From contig JNVV01000003.1 in the NCBI GenBank assembly GCA_000733355.1, forward strand, positions 873,654 to 937,653: DNA of 64,000 nucleotides. Direction: 5' to 3'. A program made the translations under genes and the position numbers. How positions within the stretch are numbered: the first letter of the stretch is position 1; each line of letters opens with the position of its first letter. Of this stretch, positions 46,626 to 56,869 are shown piece by piece. The notes beneath the pieces were generated by a model that was not told where the DNA came from, did not search any database, and saw nothing but the letters and a program-made list of their open reading frames with translations. This DNA is from Falciphora oryzae. Lineage: Eukaryota; Ascomycota; Sordariomycetes; Magnaporthales; Magnaporthaceae.

Positions 46626-47774
46626 ATGCCAGACAGCGGGGTGGCCGCCGCGACCACCCCCCAAAACAAGGAAAAGGGGCCAATGACGGCAGCAGCAGCA
46701 GCAGCAGCAAAAGCCCAGTTCGCGACACCGCTACCACAATCGCCGCGGTCCGACATCCTCGAGTGGCGGTTCCCGAAGCCGCACTCGCAGTACGTGCTGA
46801 CGGGGCGGTCGCGCGCAGCGTGGCACACGTCGTTTGTGATCCCGCAGCTAAACCTGCTGCTCGACGCGGGCCTGTGCGTCAACAAGGTGCGGCCAAAACA
46901 CATCTTCCTGACGCACGGCCACAGCGACCACACGCTGCTGCTGCCGGCCTTTGTGGACCGCGAGGACCGGCCCGACGTCTACTGCCCCGCCGAGATCGCC
47001 GGCAAGGTGGACGCCTTCGTCAACGCCAAGACGATCCTCGGCGCGGGGGGTGCCGGGGCTGGGGACGACACGTCCGACGAACACGAGGTGGAGGAGGCCG
47101 AGGCCGCCAGAAAGGAGACTTTAGAGAGGGAAGAAGGAGAGTGGGACGGCAAGGGTAAAAGGCCCCGCGGCGCGACGCAGCTGGACACCCACATAACAAG
47201 GGGACTAAAGGCCGGCGACACAGCCACCCTGGCGCGCGCCAAGACCATCACGGCAACGGCCTTCGACTGCGACCACACCACACCTTGCCTGGGCTTCGTC
47301 TTCAGCCAGAGCTCGCGCCGCCTCAGGCCTGAGTACCAGGCCCTGGGCGCGGTCGAGATCAAGAAGCTGCGCTACGCGGGCGTGGACGTCACGGCGCCGC
47401 ACTCGACGCCCATCTTTGCGTTCCTGGGCGACACGACGGCCAAGGTCCTCGCGGCAGCGACGACGGGCGGCCACAGCAGCGGCAGCGACGATACGGGATC
47501 GGCAGCGCAGTGGAGCCGGTGGCTGCGCGGGGGCATCCCCGTCGTCATCACCGAGTGCTCGTTCTTGGAGGAGAAGCACCGGGCGCAAGCCGATAAAACC
47601 AAGCACACCATCTGGACGGACCTCGAGCCCGTGGTGCGGCGCTGGCCTGCCACCACGTTTGTGCTGATCCACTTTAGCCTGCGGTACGAAGATAGCGAGA
47701 TCCGCCGCTTCTTCGCCGAGATGCCCGACCCGCCCGGCAACATAGTAGTGTGGGCTGACGGCAGCGAGAGCTAG
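46626..47774 (+). CDS. tRNase Z-like metallo-beta-lactamase hydrolase
   Basis: A single-exon protein of 382 residues in the metallo-beta-lactamase fold. The zinc motif IFLTHGHSDHTLLLPAF lies at about 93-109. FDCDHTTPCLGFVF, the Asp of FAFLGDTT, ITECSFLEEKHR and the C-terminal HFSLRYEDSEI (about 346) follow. That order, including HFSxRY, matches ribonuclease Z-like enzymes more than lactonases or phosphodiesterases. An acidic, low-complexity loop (about 140-185, GAGDDTSDEHEVEEAEAARK) is inserted after the first domain. The N-terminus has an Ala run encoded by GCA repeats. It is shorter than the true long-form tRNase Z, so the substrate could be tRNA or another phosphodiester. Confidence 0.8.
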   Translation: MPDSGVAAATTPQNKEKGPMTAAAAAAAKAQFATPLPQSPRSDILEWRFPKPHSQYVLTGRSRAAWHTSFVIPQLNLLLDAGLCVNKVRPKHIFLTHGHSDHTLLLPAFVDREDRPDVYCPAEIAGKVDAFVNAKTILGAGGAGAGDDTSDEHEVEEAEAARKETLEREEGEWDGKGKRPRGATQLDTHITRGLKAGDTATLARAKTITATAFDCDHTTPCLGFVFSQSSRRLRPEYQALGAVEIKKLRYAGVDVTAPHSTPIFAFLGDTTAKVLAAATTGGHSSGSDDTGSAAQWSRWLRGGIPVVITECSFLEEKHRAQADKTKHTIWTDLEPVVRRWPATTFVLIHFSLRYEDSEIRRFFAEMPDPPGNIVVWADGSES

Positions 47775-48825
47775 TCTAGGGGAGAGCTTTCGTCTGTGTG
47801 GTTTTGCCATAGGACCTACTTAACCATTGACCGCCAAGCAAGAGGTTACGTTGCAGGTTCCAGCTATCCTCGGAGTATCTAGACTGCTAGCGCATCTTGG
47901 TACTTCGGAATAACGCTCGAGACAAAGGAAAATGGTCGGGGAGCCGGGACCAGCGCTTCCGTGTCTGTGCTGAGGAGTGGGAGCCGCCACCATGCTCACT
48001 CTAATACGAATGAGCCTACCTACATCTTGCATAGGTACCAACCGTCGTCTCGAGCGAGGAGTTTGGGTGTATCGTTTGACCGGAGCAAAGGCCAAGGGGA
48101 GGGTGCGGAAGCGCGGGCTGCGGCTTCGGTCAATCCCGCCGGCTGCCAGCTGTTTAGAGGCGCATTGCATTTTCACCTATTGATCACAGTAGAGTTGAGA
48201 TGCTCGGGCAGGCATGTGTTGTGCCTTCCTGCCAAGCATGGAAGGAAGCCCCAGTAAATGGTGAGGTCATACATTCTTCCCTGTGGCGCTCCCCTCGCCC
48301 ATTCAGCGCTGAGACCACCCTGACCACACCAGCAGCCCGGTTTGCGCCGATTATCACTTGGCCGCGTGAACTTGTACAAGTATTGCTCTTTTTGTTGAAC
48401 CCCCCGACTCCAGCATTCAATTGCAAAAAAGCGGGCCACCAACGTCATATCCGCCAGCTCCTTGGTTGACGCGGCTCAGCGCCTGCTTGGAACCTCAATG
48501 GAGCACATCATAGCTGGGTCATCGATTTTCGTCTGCTCTCATGCCGGCAGGGAGCACGACCCCGGGTTTTGCGTCACCGAGCGTCCGGGTCAGGGTCCTT
48601 TGTCCGTGATCGATGCTAGAATGTCAGCCACGACAGCACACAGGGGAGCTGCATTTATATGGCAGACACCTCTCAGCTCTGTGCCATTTCGCCAAAGATA
48701 GATCACACCAAAGAAACACTACAAGCTTTCTTCGACTTCTACCAGACTACCCCTCCACCTAATTGGGTCCCCGTCCTCGAGAACATCCTCCTCCATCCTC
48801 CATACACTACCCTGACAAAGCAAAC
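47775..48825. other. Intergenic with probable promoter
   Basis: About 1 kb with no recognised gene. A TTTATAT element at about 48654-48660 lies roughly 170 bases before the next start codon and could be its TATA box. Confidence 0.4.
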
Positions 48826-50406
48826 ATGGCGGACCTTAACACTGGCACCAACATCATCCTCTCCGAGGCCGGTGCCCAACACAAGGACGCCGCGGAACAT
48901 GCTATCCCGGGGGCTTTCCCTGCGACGCCCGGAACTTCCTCTGCCACGCCGAGTGCCTTCATCGGCGATTCACAGGTTGCGGCGACCAGCAACTCTATTT
49001 CAACGCAACCCGTGCCACCCCGGCAGACCGATGTTGGAGACTCGCAGTCTACGGCGACCAGCAGCGCAATTTCAACCCATCCCATGCCACCTCGTCAGAC
49101 CGAGGTTGGAACTGGCAACGTCGCCTCCTCGACTGGCCTCCAGCACCGAATCCCCCGGCATGACGAGAACCCCGCCTCACGCTTCCAGGGAGTACCGGAG
49201 ACTTTGGTTCCCATCGAGCGGAGCCCGGTGAATCAGGAAGACAATAGCTCCGACGACACCGTCAAGCCCGCCGAGCTTGCCCAAGAAGTTGGCCAGGATG
49301 CCGCCACAGCCGCTGTGGCTGGCGGTCTTGCCGCCAAAGATGCTGCGGTGTGGACCAAAGACAAGACGGTCGAGAACTATCCCGCCGCCCGGGATACGGT
49401 TATTGAGAACGCAACCTGGGCCAAGGACCGTGCTGTCGAGAATTACCCCGCTGTGAGGGACCAGACAGTGAACGCTGCCTCCACGGCAGGCAACGTCGCC
49501 TATGCTGGAGCCGCTACGGCCGCCGCCACTATTGCCAGTACCGCGCAGGCCGCTTACGACGCGACGGCCGGCGCGCTTACAACCGACACACAGACCGACC
49601 CCCTTCTTCCGGCCTCGAGCGTTCCCGAGCCCGTCAAGGACTCTATCACTCTGGCTGGAAAATCGCCCGAGGCAGCGGCGAACCCGACAGCTGTCGGGGA
49701 CAAGCGCTCTCTCGAGTCAGAGCTCCTAACCATTGCTGGCACCGGGTCCGACAAGGACACCAAGACCACCACCAGTCGTGCCGCCGAAACTAGCGTCGCA
49801 CCGAGCGACAAACCATCCGCTAGTGAGGGTAAGGGCCCCTTCGCCGGACACATGCCCAACCGCACCGAAAGCACCGACTTCGTCAAGATTTTGGGCACCG
49901 AAACGTACAAGCCTCATAGCAGCCCTGGAAGTCCCGGATTGGGGGCTGCTGCACAGGAGACTAGCCCCGCGCACGGCGGCGGCCCGGCGGCGCCCCACGA
50001 TGCTGGCAGGGTCACGGGCGGTACCGTCCTAGACCAGGGCGGGATGCTGCGGGACGAGCCTGAGACATCCTACACTCATGAAAAGAACCCTTCGAAGCGT
50101 AACGAGATGTACCCGCAAGGAACGGGCATGGGCGGCCAGTCCTCTGGAATCATGGACGGGACGCCAAGGTCGCTGCAGAGCAGCTCGGAAGGTGACCACG
50201 TCGCCTCTCCGACAGGCACGTCTGCGCAGGCCCCCGGACACGACCCAGTGGAAGGCAACCCACCGAGCTATAGCCAGGCTCAGCAGCAGGGTCAGGCGCC
50301 TGTCAAGACTACCGTCGGAAATAACGCGGTCAAGGAGGTCGAGTACAACAAGCTGTCGTCTGGCACCCAGTCAGGAGTGGCTGGCACGCATTACCAGTCG
50401 AAGTAG
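48826..50406 (+). CDS. Ala/Thr-rich LEA-like repeat protein, function unknown
   Basis: An intronless, hydrophilic protein of 526 residues rich in Ala, Thr, Ser, Pro and Gly, with no cleavable signal visible. Two imperfect tandem repeats are present. One has a core PVPPRQTDVGDSQ/PMPPRQTEVGTGN (about residues 50-100). The other has KDKTVENYPAARDTVIENA/KDRAVENYPAVRDQTVNAA (about 180-220). The second, with Ala-rich amphipathic stretches after it (AATAAATIASTAQAAYDA), resembles late-embryogenesis-abundant or apolipophorin-like helices seen in desiccation proteins. The conserved-looking middle block NRTESTDFVKILGTETYKPH is shared with hypothetical proteins of related fungi as far as I recall. A stress role is plausible but inferred. 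The start at 48826 follows a promoter-like AT-rich stretch; the frame is open upstream for 21 codons. Confidence 0.7.
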   Translation: MADLNTGTNIILSEAGAQHKDAAEHAIPGAFPATPGTSSATPSAFIGDSQVAATSNSISTQPVPPRQTDVGDSQSTATSSAISTHPMPPRQTEVGTGNVASSTGLQHRIPRHDENPASRFQGVPETLVPIERSPVNQEDNSSDDTVKPAELAQEVGQDAATAAVAGGLAAKDAAVWTKDKTVENYPAARDTVIENATWAKDRAVENYPAVRDQTVNAASTAGNVAYAGAATAAATIASTAQAAYDATAGALTTDTQTDPLLPASSVPEPVKDSITLAGKSPEAAANPTAVGDKRSLESELLTIAGTGSDKDTKTTTSRAAETSVAPSDKPSASEGKGPFAGHMPNRTESTDFVKILGTETYKPHSSPGSPGLGAAAQETSPAHGGGPAAPHDAGRVTGGTVLDQGGMLRDEPETSYTHEKNPSKRNEMYPQGTGMGGQSSGIMDGTPRSLQSSSEGDHVASPTGTSAQAPGHDPVEGNPPSYSQAQQQGQAPVKTTVGNNAVKEVEYNKLSSGTQSGVAGTHYQSK

Positions 50407-52171
50407 GCACATCATATGCCGGCTTCAGAGAAGGAATGTTTGTACAATAATGATTTTGGGCCATTTTCATAGCGTTGCAGCCAAACCCCATGCAATCACG
50501 TAGCTTAAGCTCTTACTCATGATGCATGTGCTTCCCCTTCCCCAAAGTCGGGAGTACCCCGATAGCAAGCTTAAAGTATCAAGGCCACCAAGGACAGCAT
50601 CGACGTGCCATGTGTTTATTACATGTAACCGTAAGGGAGTGCCAAATAGCCAACCAACGCTCTCGAATACGTCAACAGCCGTACAAGGCATGCTTTCTAA
50701 TTATGGCATACACCGCGTCGGCAAACTAGGAGGGCGAGCCTACGCTCCGTCCATACATCTTGCATGCCAAATTAACCGTCCGAAAGCTTTTGGAGTCCCC
50801 GGTAATCACCCGTACATATAGGACCGACGAACTGGAGTCATGGCACTGTAACTCCTCGCCTGGATCGATCCCGGTTGGCATCAGCCGTTTCTTATTTTAG
50901 GGGACCATGGCCTGGTGTCCGGACACTGCCTGCTCGCATTCCTCCAGGCATTGCATCGCTCTCGGGTAATCCCTCCCATCCTCGGGCATGGATCAATTCG
51001 GGTGCGTAAACACCGACCCCGGGAAAAAAACACGGGACGACGACACCCAACCGTCAGCAACGGACACCTCATACCCAACCTTCCACAAGCACGCCCGACC
51101 GAACTCTATCGGCCACGTTTGCTACAGCGGCCCAGTCATGGGCCTCAGTCATGCCCGGCCATCTAGCTCCTGCGAGCATGCATGTGTCCGGTTGTGAAGG
51201 GCCGCGCGCTGCAGAAAAGCACGACGACAGGTATGCCTCCCAAGGCATTGGCAACAACACACGAGCCGTTGCGTTGCGCATGTGCCTAGAAAGGCAAACT
51301 CTTGGGAAAAGAACGGGTTAAACGGCGCAGGCGAGCCTGGTCAGGTCACGATTTGTGCGCGGCAGTCAGTAAGCAAATGCAGGTCGGGAGCACCCAGACG
51401 GTGCATGCGTTGTCCCTTCCCGAGTGCAGGAGGGCGGCTATGTGAGGCCGGCTATGTGCAGGCGGCAGACCGCAGCACGTCATCGTTCCCTTTGCTCTCC
51501 CGCCCCGATAACCTCACATCTCCCAAGGGAGGGGGTCTGCGTCAGCCCCCCGCGGGCGGTGCCGAGGCGCTGATGTCTGCCGATTATACTCTCGGTGAAC
51601 TAAAAACAACAACGGGAGAGGCAAGCGCCCCAACCCTATGCCGAGTAAGGCTATTGCCCCTAGGCTTATCCCTTGGCTGCAGCAGCGAGTTCAGAGCGCA
51701 TCCTGCAGAACAGAGTGGTGATCCGAAGTGTTTCCAGCCAGGGAGTTTCCAAATTTGGAGTTCAGAAGAGCCACCACCGTTCGCCCCATCTCCCCGTCTC
51801 TGAGCATGCTGCTCACCTCATCCGGCGACTGCGCTTCGGGCTCGATGATGCTAGCGATGGAGCTTTGGCGACGAGGAGATGCGTCGACACTGACTGGGCG
51901 TACTTACTTCACATCTCTATCGAGACACTGAGAAAATGGGGAAGCCGGTCGAGCATAAATACGTCTGGATCCTGTTGCTTTCTTGCCGATCTAAACATCC
52001 CACTCACCATCAAACACAAACACATCACAGCAACAGACACAGGGTCAACAGGACACTTCCTTGCCATCTACTTCATCCCTCCATATAGCAGCCACAACCA
52101 CCAACGCGCCCCCAGCTCCCCTAATAAATCAGCACCACTAAAGCACCATATCAACCAACTAGCTCGTCAAG
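50407..52171. other. Intergenic, no gene recognised
   Basis: About 1.8 kb. Short open frames on both strands lack motifs. The last 250 bases are an A/C-rich leader with an AT-rich GCATAAATAC element at about 51953 that could serve as a TATA box for the next gene. Confidence 0.4.
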
Positions 52172-53004
52172 ATGCTTCTTCCATCCTTCGCCCGCATCGC
52201 CACCATCGGCCTGACGTTCTCCGCAGCGACAGCTCTCGCGGCCCCCATTTCCATTCGCGGCCGGGAGGCCCCTACGACTGGCTTAACACTGCGCTCTGGA
52301 GATATCGCTGTAAGCTCGAGCCATCCACATCCTTCTCCAGCCTTTGGACAACGACAAGTTCTGACATCCTGAGTGCGCCCCTTTTGCAGACCCACGCCCT
52401 GGCTATCGACGCCACGGTCGACGACCTGAACCCTCTGGAGGAGAGGGGCAAGAAGAAGAAGGGCGAGAAGGGTAAGCTATCAGAACACAGCGCACTCCTG
52501 CCTTTTGAGGGTTATGCTAACAGGCCGGTGACGAAAATAGGCAAGAAGGGTGAGAAGGGAAAGAAGGGTGAGAAGGGAAAGAAGGGTGAGAAGGGAAAGA
52601 AGGGTGAGAAGGGAAAGAAGGGCAAGAAGGGCAAGAAGGGTAAGAAGGGTAAGAAGGACAAGAAGGGAAAGAAGGGCAAGGCCAACGCTGAGCCTGCCAA
52701 CGTCGCCGCTCCGCAACCCGCCGCTCCGGAGGCGCCCAAGCCCGAGACACCCAAGCCCGAGACTCCCAAGCCCGCCATCCCCGAAGCACCCAAGCCCGAA
52801 GTTCCCAAGCCTCAGGCCCCAAAGCCTGAGGCACCTCTGCCGGGACCCGCCAAGCCCACACAGAAGCGAGCCGCCGCCGAGGAAGAAGATGTTCCCGAGC
52901 CCAACGAGATCGAGGAAATGGAAGTGGACGAGCAGGATGAGGCCGACGAGCAGTCTACCGAGGCCGTTGAGGAGGACGCGGCTGAGTGGGAGGATGAGGA
53001 GTAG
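52172..53004 (+). CDS. Secreted Lys/Gly-repeat protein with acidic tail
   Basis: Function unknown. Exons 52172-52309, 52390-52471 and 52541-53004 give 227 residues. Residues 1-24 form a signal peptide (core IATIGLTFSAATALA). A short mature N-terminus follows, then about 12 KKGEKG/KKGKKG hexapeptide units (about 68-120). A Pro-rich PKPETPKPETPKP spacer comes next. A strongly acidic tail ends the protein (EEEDVPEPNEIEEMEVDEQD, then WEDEE). A KR pair before the tail could be a Kex2 site. The three charge blocks suggest a polyelectrolyte wall-associated or secreted polypeptide. Intron 2 is 69 bases, a multiple of three and free of stops, so its retention would still give an in-frame product. Confidence 0.75.
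52541..52680 (+). repeat. Tandem 18-base repeat encoding KKGEKG/KKGKKG
   Basis: Near-perfect direct repeats of an AAGAAGGGTGAGAAGGGA unit, four or five close copies, then degenerate AAGAAGGGC copies. They lie entirely within the coding sequence of the secreted Lys/Gly protein. Copy number is likely to vary between strains through slippage. Confidence 0.85.
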
Positions 53005-53625
53005 CGACGCCCACCCCGACTTCACATTTCCCACACAGCTTGGCTGGTCAGGGGCGCTGTTACGGGACATGATGCGGCTCCTTCTTTTGTTTTGCCCAAA
53101 CGATTTTGTTGGTCATCTATGCACGTTCGACAAGGCGCCTGTTCTGGATTTTTTTTTTCTTTCCTTTACTTTTCCATTTACTAGCATTTCACCGGCGAGC
53201 CTCTCAGAGGCCGGACGCCCACAGACATGGTTTTTGAGGTCTCATTAGATATCGCAGCTGGTCAAGGTTTGTTTTCAGGAACTGTAAGATTTAAAGAACA
53301 CTGAATTAATTCTTTATAAGCCAATCCCGAACGCGTATCTGCTATTTCTGGAGCGACTTTCTTCTTGCGTGCTGAAAGCTCTTTCAATCTAGAGACGACA
53401 ACAGTCATATCGTCATAGCCACATGTCCTTAGGAAAACTTAAAACTTGTTATTCTCCTCTTAAAAAGCCGTAGCCACAACCCTCTCCGCCTTCATAATTG
53501 ACCGCCAAAATATTGAGTAGCGATGAAGGAACAACCAACGCGCCCGGTTAAAAGATACTTAAAAGCGGTAGGCACATAGCCTAGGTGGATGATTCATTCC
53601 TCGCCCTGCCCCAGCTCTCCTGAGT
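53005..53625. other. Intergenic between convergent secreted-protein genes
   Basis: About 620 bases, AT-rich at 53230-53560, with a T run at about 53150. It fits two 3' UTRs. I see no gene. Confidence 0.45.
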
Positions 53626-54250
53626 TCACTCCTCCTGGCACTCAAGCTTGCCATCGTTGTTGCGGATTATTCCATCTACGAGTTTGGTGCCGTTGGATTA
53701 GCCGTGTTGTCAAACCCGGACGAAGCTACTTAGAGTATCGACATTTGTGCCAAGGTTACAAGAGATATTGAGACTTACGCAGGTCCAAGGGGAGCGTTTG
53801 AGGGGGGCAGCCAGTGCAGTTCAACCGGCAAGTTATCGTCGCGGGGTAGTAAGGAACCATGCAATATTCGACACCGCCAAGACCCTGTCCCTTCAGACTT
53901 TTGATATCGCCCAGTCCAGGGCCTCGCGTCAGCGGTCTTGTACTCATCGTTTAAAGAAATGGCTCGGCGATGAGAGAGGTAATTTGTCCCAAAGTATCAT
54001 GTCGAACTCACAGAGTGGCATGGGACAGAGTGCCGTTGACCTGCTTCAAACATCGTTTAAGATCTAGAGACGCCCTGATCTTCGTGTCATTCCTCGTGGG
54101 ACATGTTGCATGCAAGGTAGTCCCGTCGACATATGTAGTAGTGCAGCTCGAATCGAATGAGCGGCGGGACAGCTCAGGTCCAACACCGGTACCCAAAACG
54201 GCGTCGGTTGCCAAGAGGAACAAGGCGGAGAAAAACAAGAAGAGATTCAT
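53626..54250 (-). CDS. Secreted cyanovirin-N homology (CVNH) lectin
   Basis: CVNH proteins are small mannose-binding lectins found in filamentous fungi and some plants. Three minus-strand exons (54250-54012, 53897-53779, 53675-53626) keep phase and give 135 residues. A signal peptide (MNLFLFFSALFLLATDAVLG) is followed by the first CVNH half: SFDSSCTTTYVDGTTLHATC, then ASLDLKRCLKQVNGTL. The second half pairs CMVPYYPATITCRLNCTGC with LPLDLHGIIRNNDGKLEC and ends QEE. The two LDL...NG+L blocks are the internal pseudo-repeat that defines the family, and Cys spacing agrees. The last exon has only 50 bases, so the gene is easily missed. Spacing and TATA box support expression from 54250. Confidence 0.8.
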
Positions 54251-54380
54251 CGTGGCAGGCGGGTCGTAACAGACTTGAAGCAAAGTGCTGATATTTGCTG
54301 TGTTGTTCGTAGAAAGCTGGCTTGGGGAGCATGATGATGCAGCATGGGGAGGAGTGCTTGGGAGGCCAGGGAACAGAGGC

Positions 54381-54387
54381 ATTTATA
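54381..54387 (-). promoter_or_regulatory. Putative TATA box of the CVNH gene
   Basis: TATAAAT on the minus strand, about 130 bases before the ATG at 54250. Spacing allows a leader of about 100 bases. Strength is unknown. Confidence 0.5.
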
Positions 54388-55624
54388 CAGTGGTCTTTTG
54401 CCTCGTCAGGAGCCCTCTTCCAGCAGCTCGCAGAAGGTAGAAATCCGTTCATGACTACCTGGAGTCCATCAATGATCAGAGCGTGTTGAAAAGTCGCTTC
54501 GCGGCAGCGATGGAATGGCTCTTGAACGGGGAACAATTGCGTGTTTGCTAGCAGCATCACGTCTGTCGTTGCTCGACGCTGGGAGATTACTGCAGAAGCG
54601 GCGGCCTGTCGTGAGACTGCTGGGTGCTCACACAGAGCAGTAGATGGTCTAAATCCTCACCGAATGAATGACACGCGACACACTAGTCCTAACAATGGAT
54701 TCCATCTCTACAAGAGACTCTCACTAAGGGGCAATTCGATAGCAATCACGTGTCAAGACGATGGCATTCGCGTGGCCCTGCTAGATCAGACAATGGCGGT
54801 TCCCCAGAAACGCTAGACCCCACCCCCGCCAAAGGGTAGCATCGGGTCGCCGGTCGCAGTCTTGGCTGCCAGTCACTTACTCGGCACGAGTGAGCATGTG
54901 GTCTTGGTTGGTCTTGTCATGCTCAAATCCTCGGCTGGCCTTCCCTTGATTGCCGGTGTAAAGCCCAGGCTGAAGGATTCTGTGAATCAGGCCATTTCCT
55001 GCACAGGGTCAAGTAAGAATGGCCACCACTAGAATCGAGATGGAGGGGGCGGGGACTCGGCTGTAGGGCAGAGGGCTCAATCGGTGATGATATGCGGAGA
55101 ACCCCTGGACACCTCATGCATGCAATAGAAGCGAGGGGGAAGAGAGGCGGCTGCTGTGGTGACTGACAGTGAGACTGACTTGCGACCCAAAGCCAGACGC
55201 CTCAGCTCCGAGGAAATGTAAAGGTAGCCAGCCTATGGCAACGTTGGCATTACATTACATTACACTACCCATTGGGGCGTGCTTGGTTCCATCGCATCGA
55301 GGGAGCCCTCGCTGTGATTTCTCGGGACATTTCCCGCCCAGGTCGCACCCGCCCATCCCGACTTTGGCCGATAGGGGCGCTCGTGGACAATCATTGGGCA
55401 CGGCGTGGAGCCCGGCCTGCCGGAACCGTGCACACACTCTGGAAAGCCAAGCTAGCCGCCGAGCCCAGCAACGTCAAGATTTCGTTTTTGCCATTAATTT
55501 TTTATCCCCTCATCGTCATCTCCAGATCCATTCTCCCTCGCCCATTCCACCGGGCACGCACGCCCACACGCCCCCACGCTCCACCCATGGTTCGGTTCTT
55601 CCTCGTGGCCGACAGCCCGAACCG

Positions 55625-55656
55625 ACAACAACAACAACAACACCAGCAACAACCAG

Positions 55657-55690
<34 letters not shown>
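55625..55690 (+). repeat. (CAA)n trinucleotide microsatellite
   Basis: A run of CAA/ACA triplets with two interruptions (CACCAGCAACAACCAG), ending just before GTCACAACAACG. It lies in the presumed 5' leader region of the gene starting at 56381, about 700 bases before the ATG. It is prone to length change. Confidence 0.85.
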
Positions 55691-56380
55691 GTCACAACAA
55701 CGTGGACGACTTATCAGCTGCAAAACACACAACCAAAACTCCACGCCGAACCGCCTGCCTGCACGTGCGCGACAGCTGGTCCGAATCTCCACACCGAGAC
55801 TGCGGCGGCAGCCTAAGACTCGTCCACCCCTGTACCCGTCCCCTCTCCCCGACTGGTGCACCGACGCCTAGGACGGGCCTGGTTGGCGCAAGCGGAGGCG
55901 GTGGGCTTGCTGTATTCATACCCATCCACGGCCGACCCGGACGCGGCCGCCAAGCCAAACGTGGGCCAAGCCAACAAACCACTTGGGGTGTGGTGGAGCG
56001 ACTCCTCGGCCCTCTCGATTCTTTTGTCGTCTACCTGCCTATCGTGCACGACTGCGGGGGTTAGGTTACTGAATCCCGAGCCCGGCCCAGTCACCACCAG
56101 TCGAAGTCGAAAGCGTGTCCGAGTTTATCCCACCGCCCATTTTTTGCTTTTTTCTCTCCCTCTCTCGACAAACGCGAACCCAACTCGAAAAACAGAGCAC
56201 GACCGATACTATAAAACAACTACCCACACCGCCAAAGCGGGACGGAAGCAAGAGGGGGCGGGCAGCACGATCTATGACCTAGGACCAAACCAGGAGTCCG
56301 GGTGGTCGATCATCCACCACCGAGAAGAGGCAGGAAACCCGAATCCGAGTACCCAACAAACCCCCACCAGGCCAGCAAAG

Positions 56381-56869
56381 ATGCCATCACAACGACCCTT
56401 CTTCCTCTCGACCGTCTTCGCCGCCTTCCGCCAGCAGACCGCCACCCCTAGCCTGGCAACCACCACATCACAACCGAGCAAGCAGACCACATCCTCCTCA
56501 TACTCCACAGCGGCCACGGCCGCGACGACCGCAGCCGCAGCCGCAGCCGCAGCCGCTAGGAGCGTGCAGCAGTCGGCCGCCGCCGCCAACGCCTCGTCGT
56601 CACAACAACCGCCGGCAGCAGCAGGAAGCAGCCCCGCAACGCCAGCCCCGCAGCAGTCCTCCCCGGCGCACTCGCCCGTCCCGATCCCCTGCCCCGGCCG
56701 CCGCCGCGGCAGCGACAGCAGCACTGAGGGCTTCCGCAACGTCCGCGGCGCCGACAAGTGGTACATCGGCGGCCGGACCGCCACGGGCGAGGAGCGCTTC
56801 TTCAAGCTCGGCGTCATGCGTCGCGTGCGCAGCAACGACCGGCTCAGCCTTGACAAGCTGAGCTTATGA
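56381..56869 (+). CDS. Short conserved fungal protein, function unknown
   Basis: An intronless open frame of 162 residues. The first two thirds are low-complexity: Thr/Ser/Gln-rich, an Ala run (about 46-60, GCC/GCA-coded), then Pro/Ala. The last third is compact and looks constrained: RRRGSDSSTEGFRNVRGADK, then WYIGGRTATGEERFFKLGVM and VRSNDRLSLDKLSL. As far as I recall, short Pezizomycotina proteins share this C-terminal block. The RRxSxDRLSLDxLSL end resembles a basophilic kinase target, which is inference. No signal peptide or membrane segment is seen. ATG 56381 was chosen because the preceding open frame is leader-like and A/C-rich. Confidence 0.65.
   Translation: MPSQRPFFLSTVFAAFRQQTATPSLATTTSQPSKQTTSSSYSTAATAATTAAAAAAAAARSVQQSAAAANASSSQQPPAAAGSSPATPAPQQSSPAHSPVPIPCPGRRRGSDSSTEGFRNVRGADKWYIGGRTATGEERFFKLGVMRRVRSNDRLSLDKLSL

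Larger units (their letters stand above)
54251..56380. other. Intergenic and long leader, CVNH promoter included
   Basis: About 2.1 kb between divergent genes. It contains the CVNH TATA box, a CAA microsatellite and, from about 55400, an A/C-rich stretch likely to be the leader of the next gene. Open frames read through the microsatellite as Gln runs but show no family motif. Confidence 0.45.

Noticed and set aside
55169..55871. Plus-strand frames reading the CAA repeat as Gln or Thr/Asn runs
   Set aside because: Two or three frames stay open only because of the repeat; no domain and no start context stands out.
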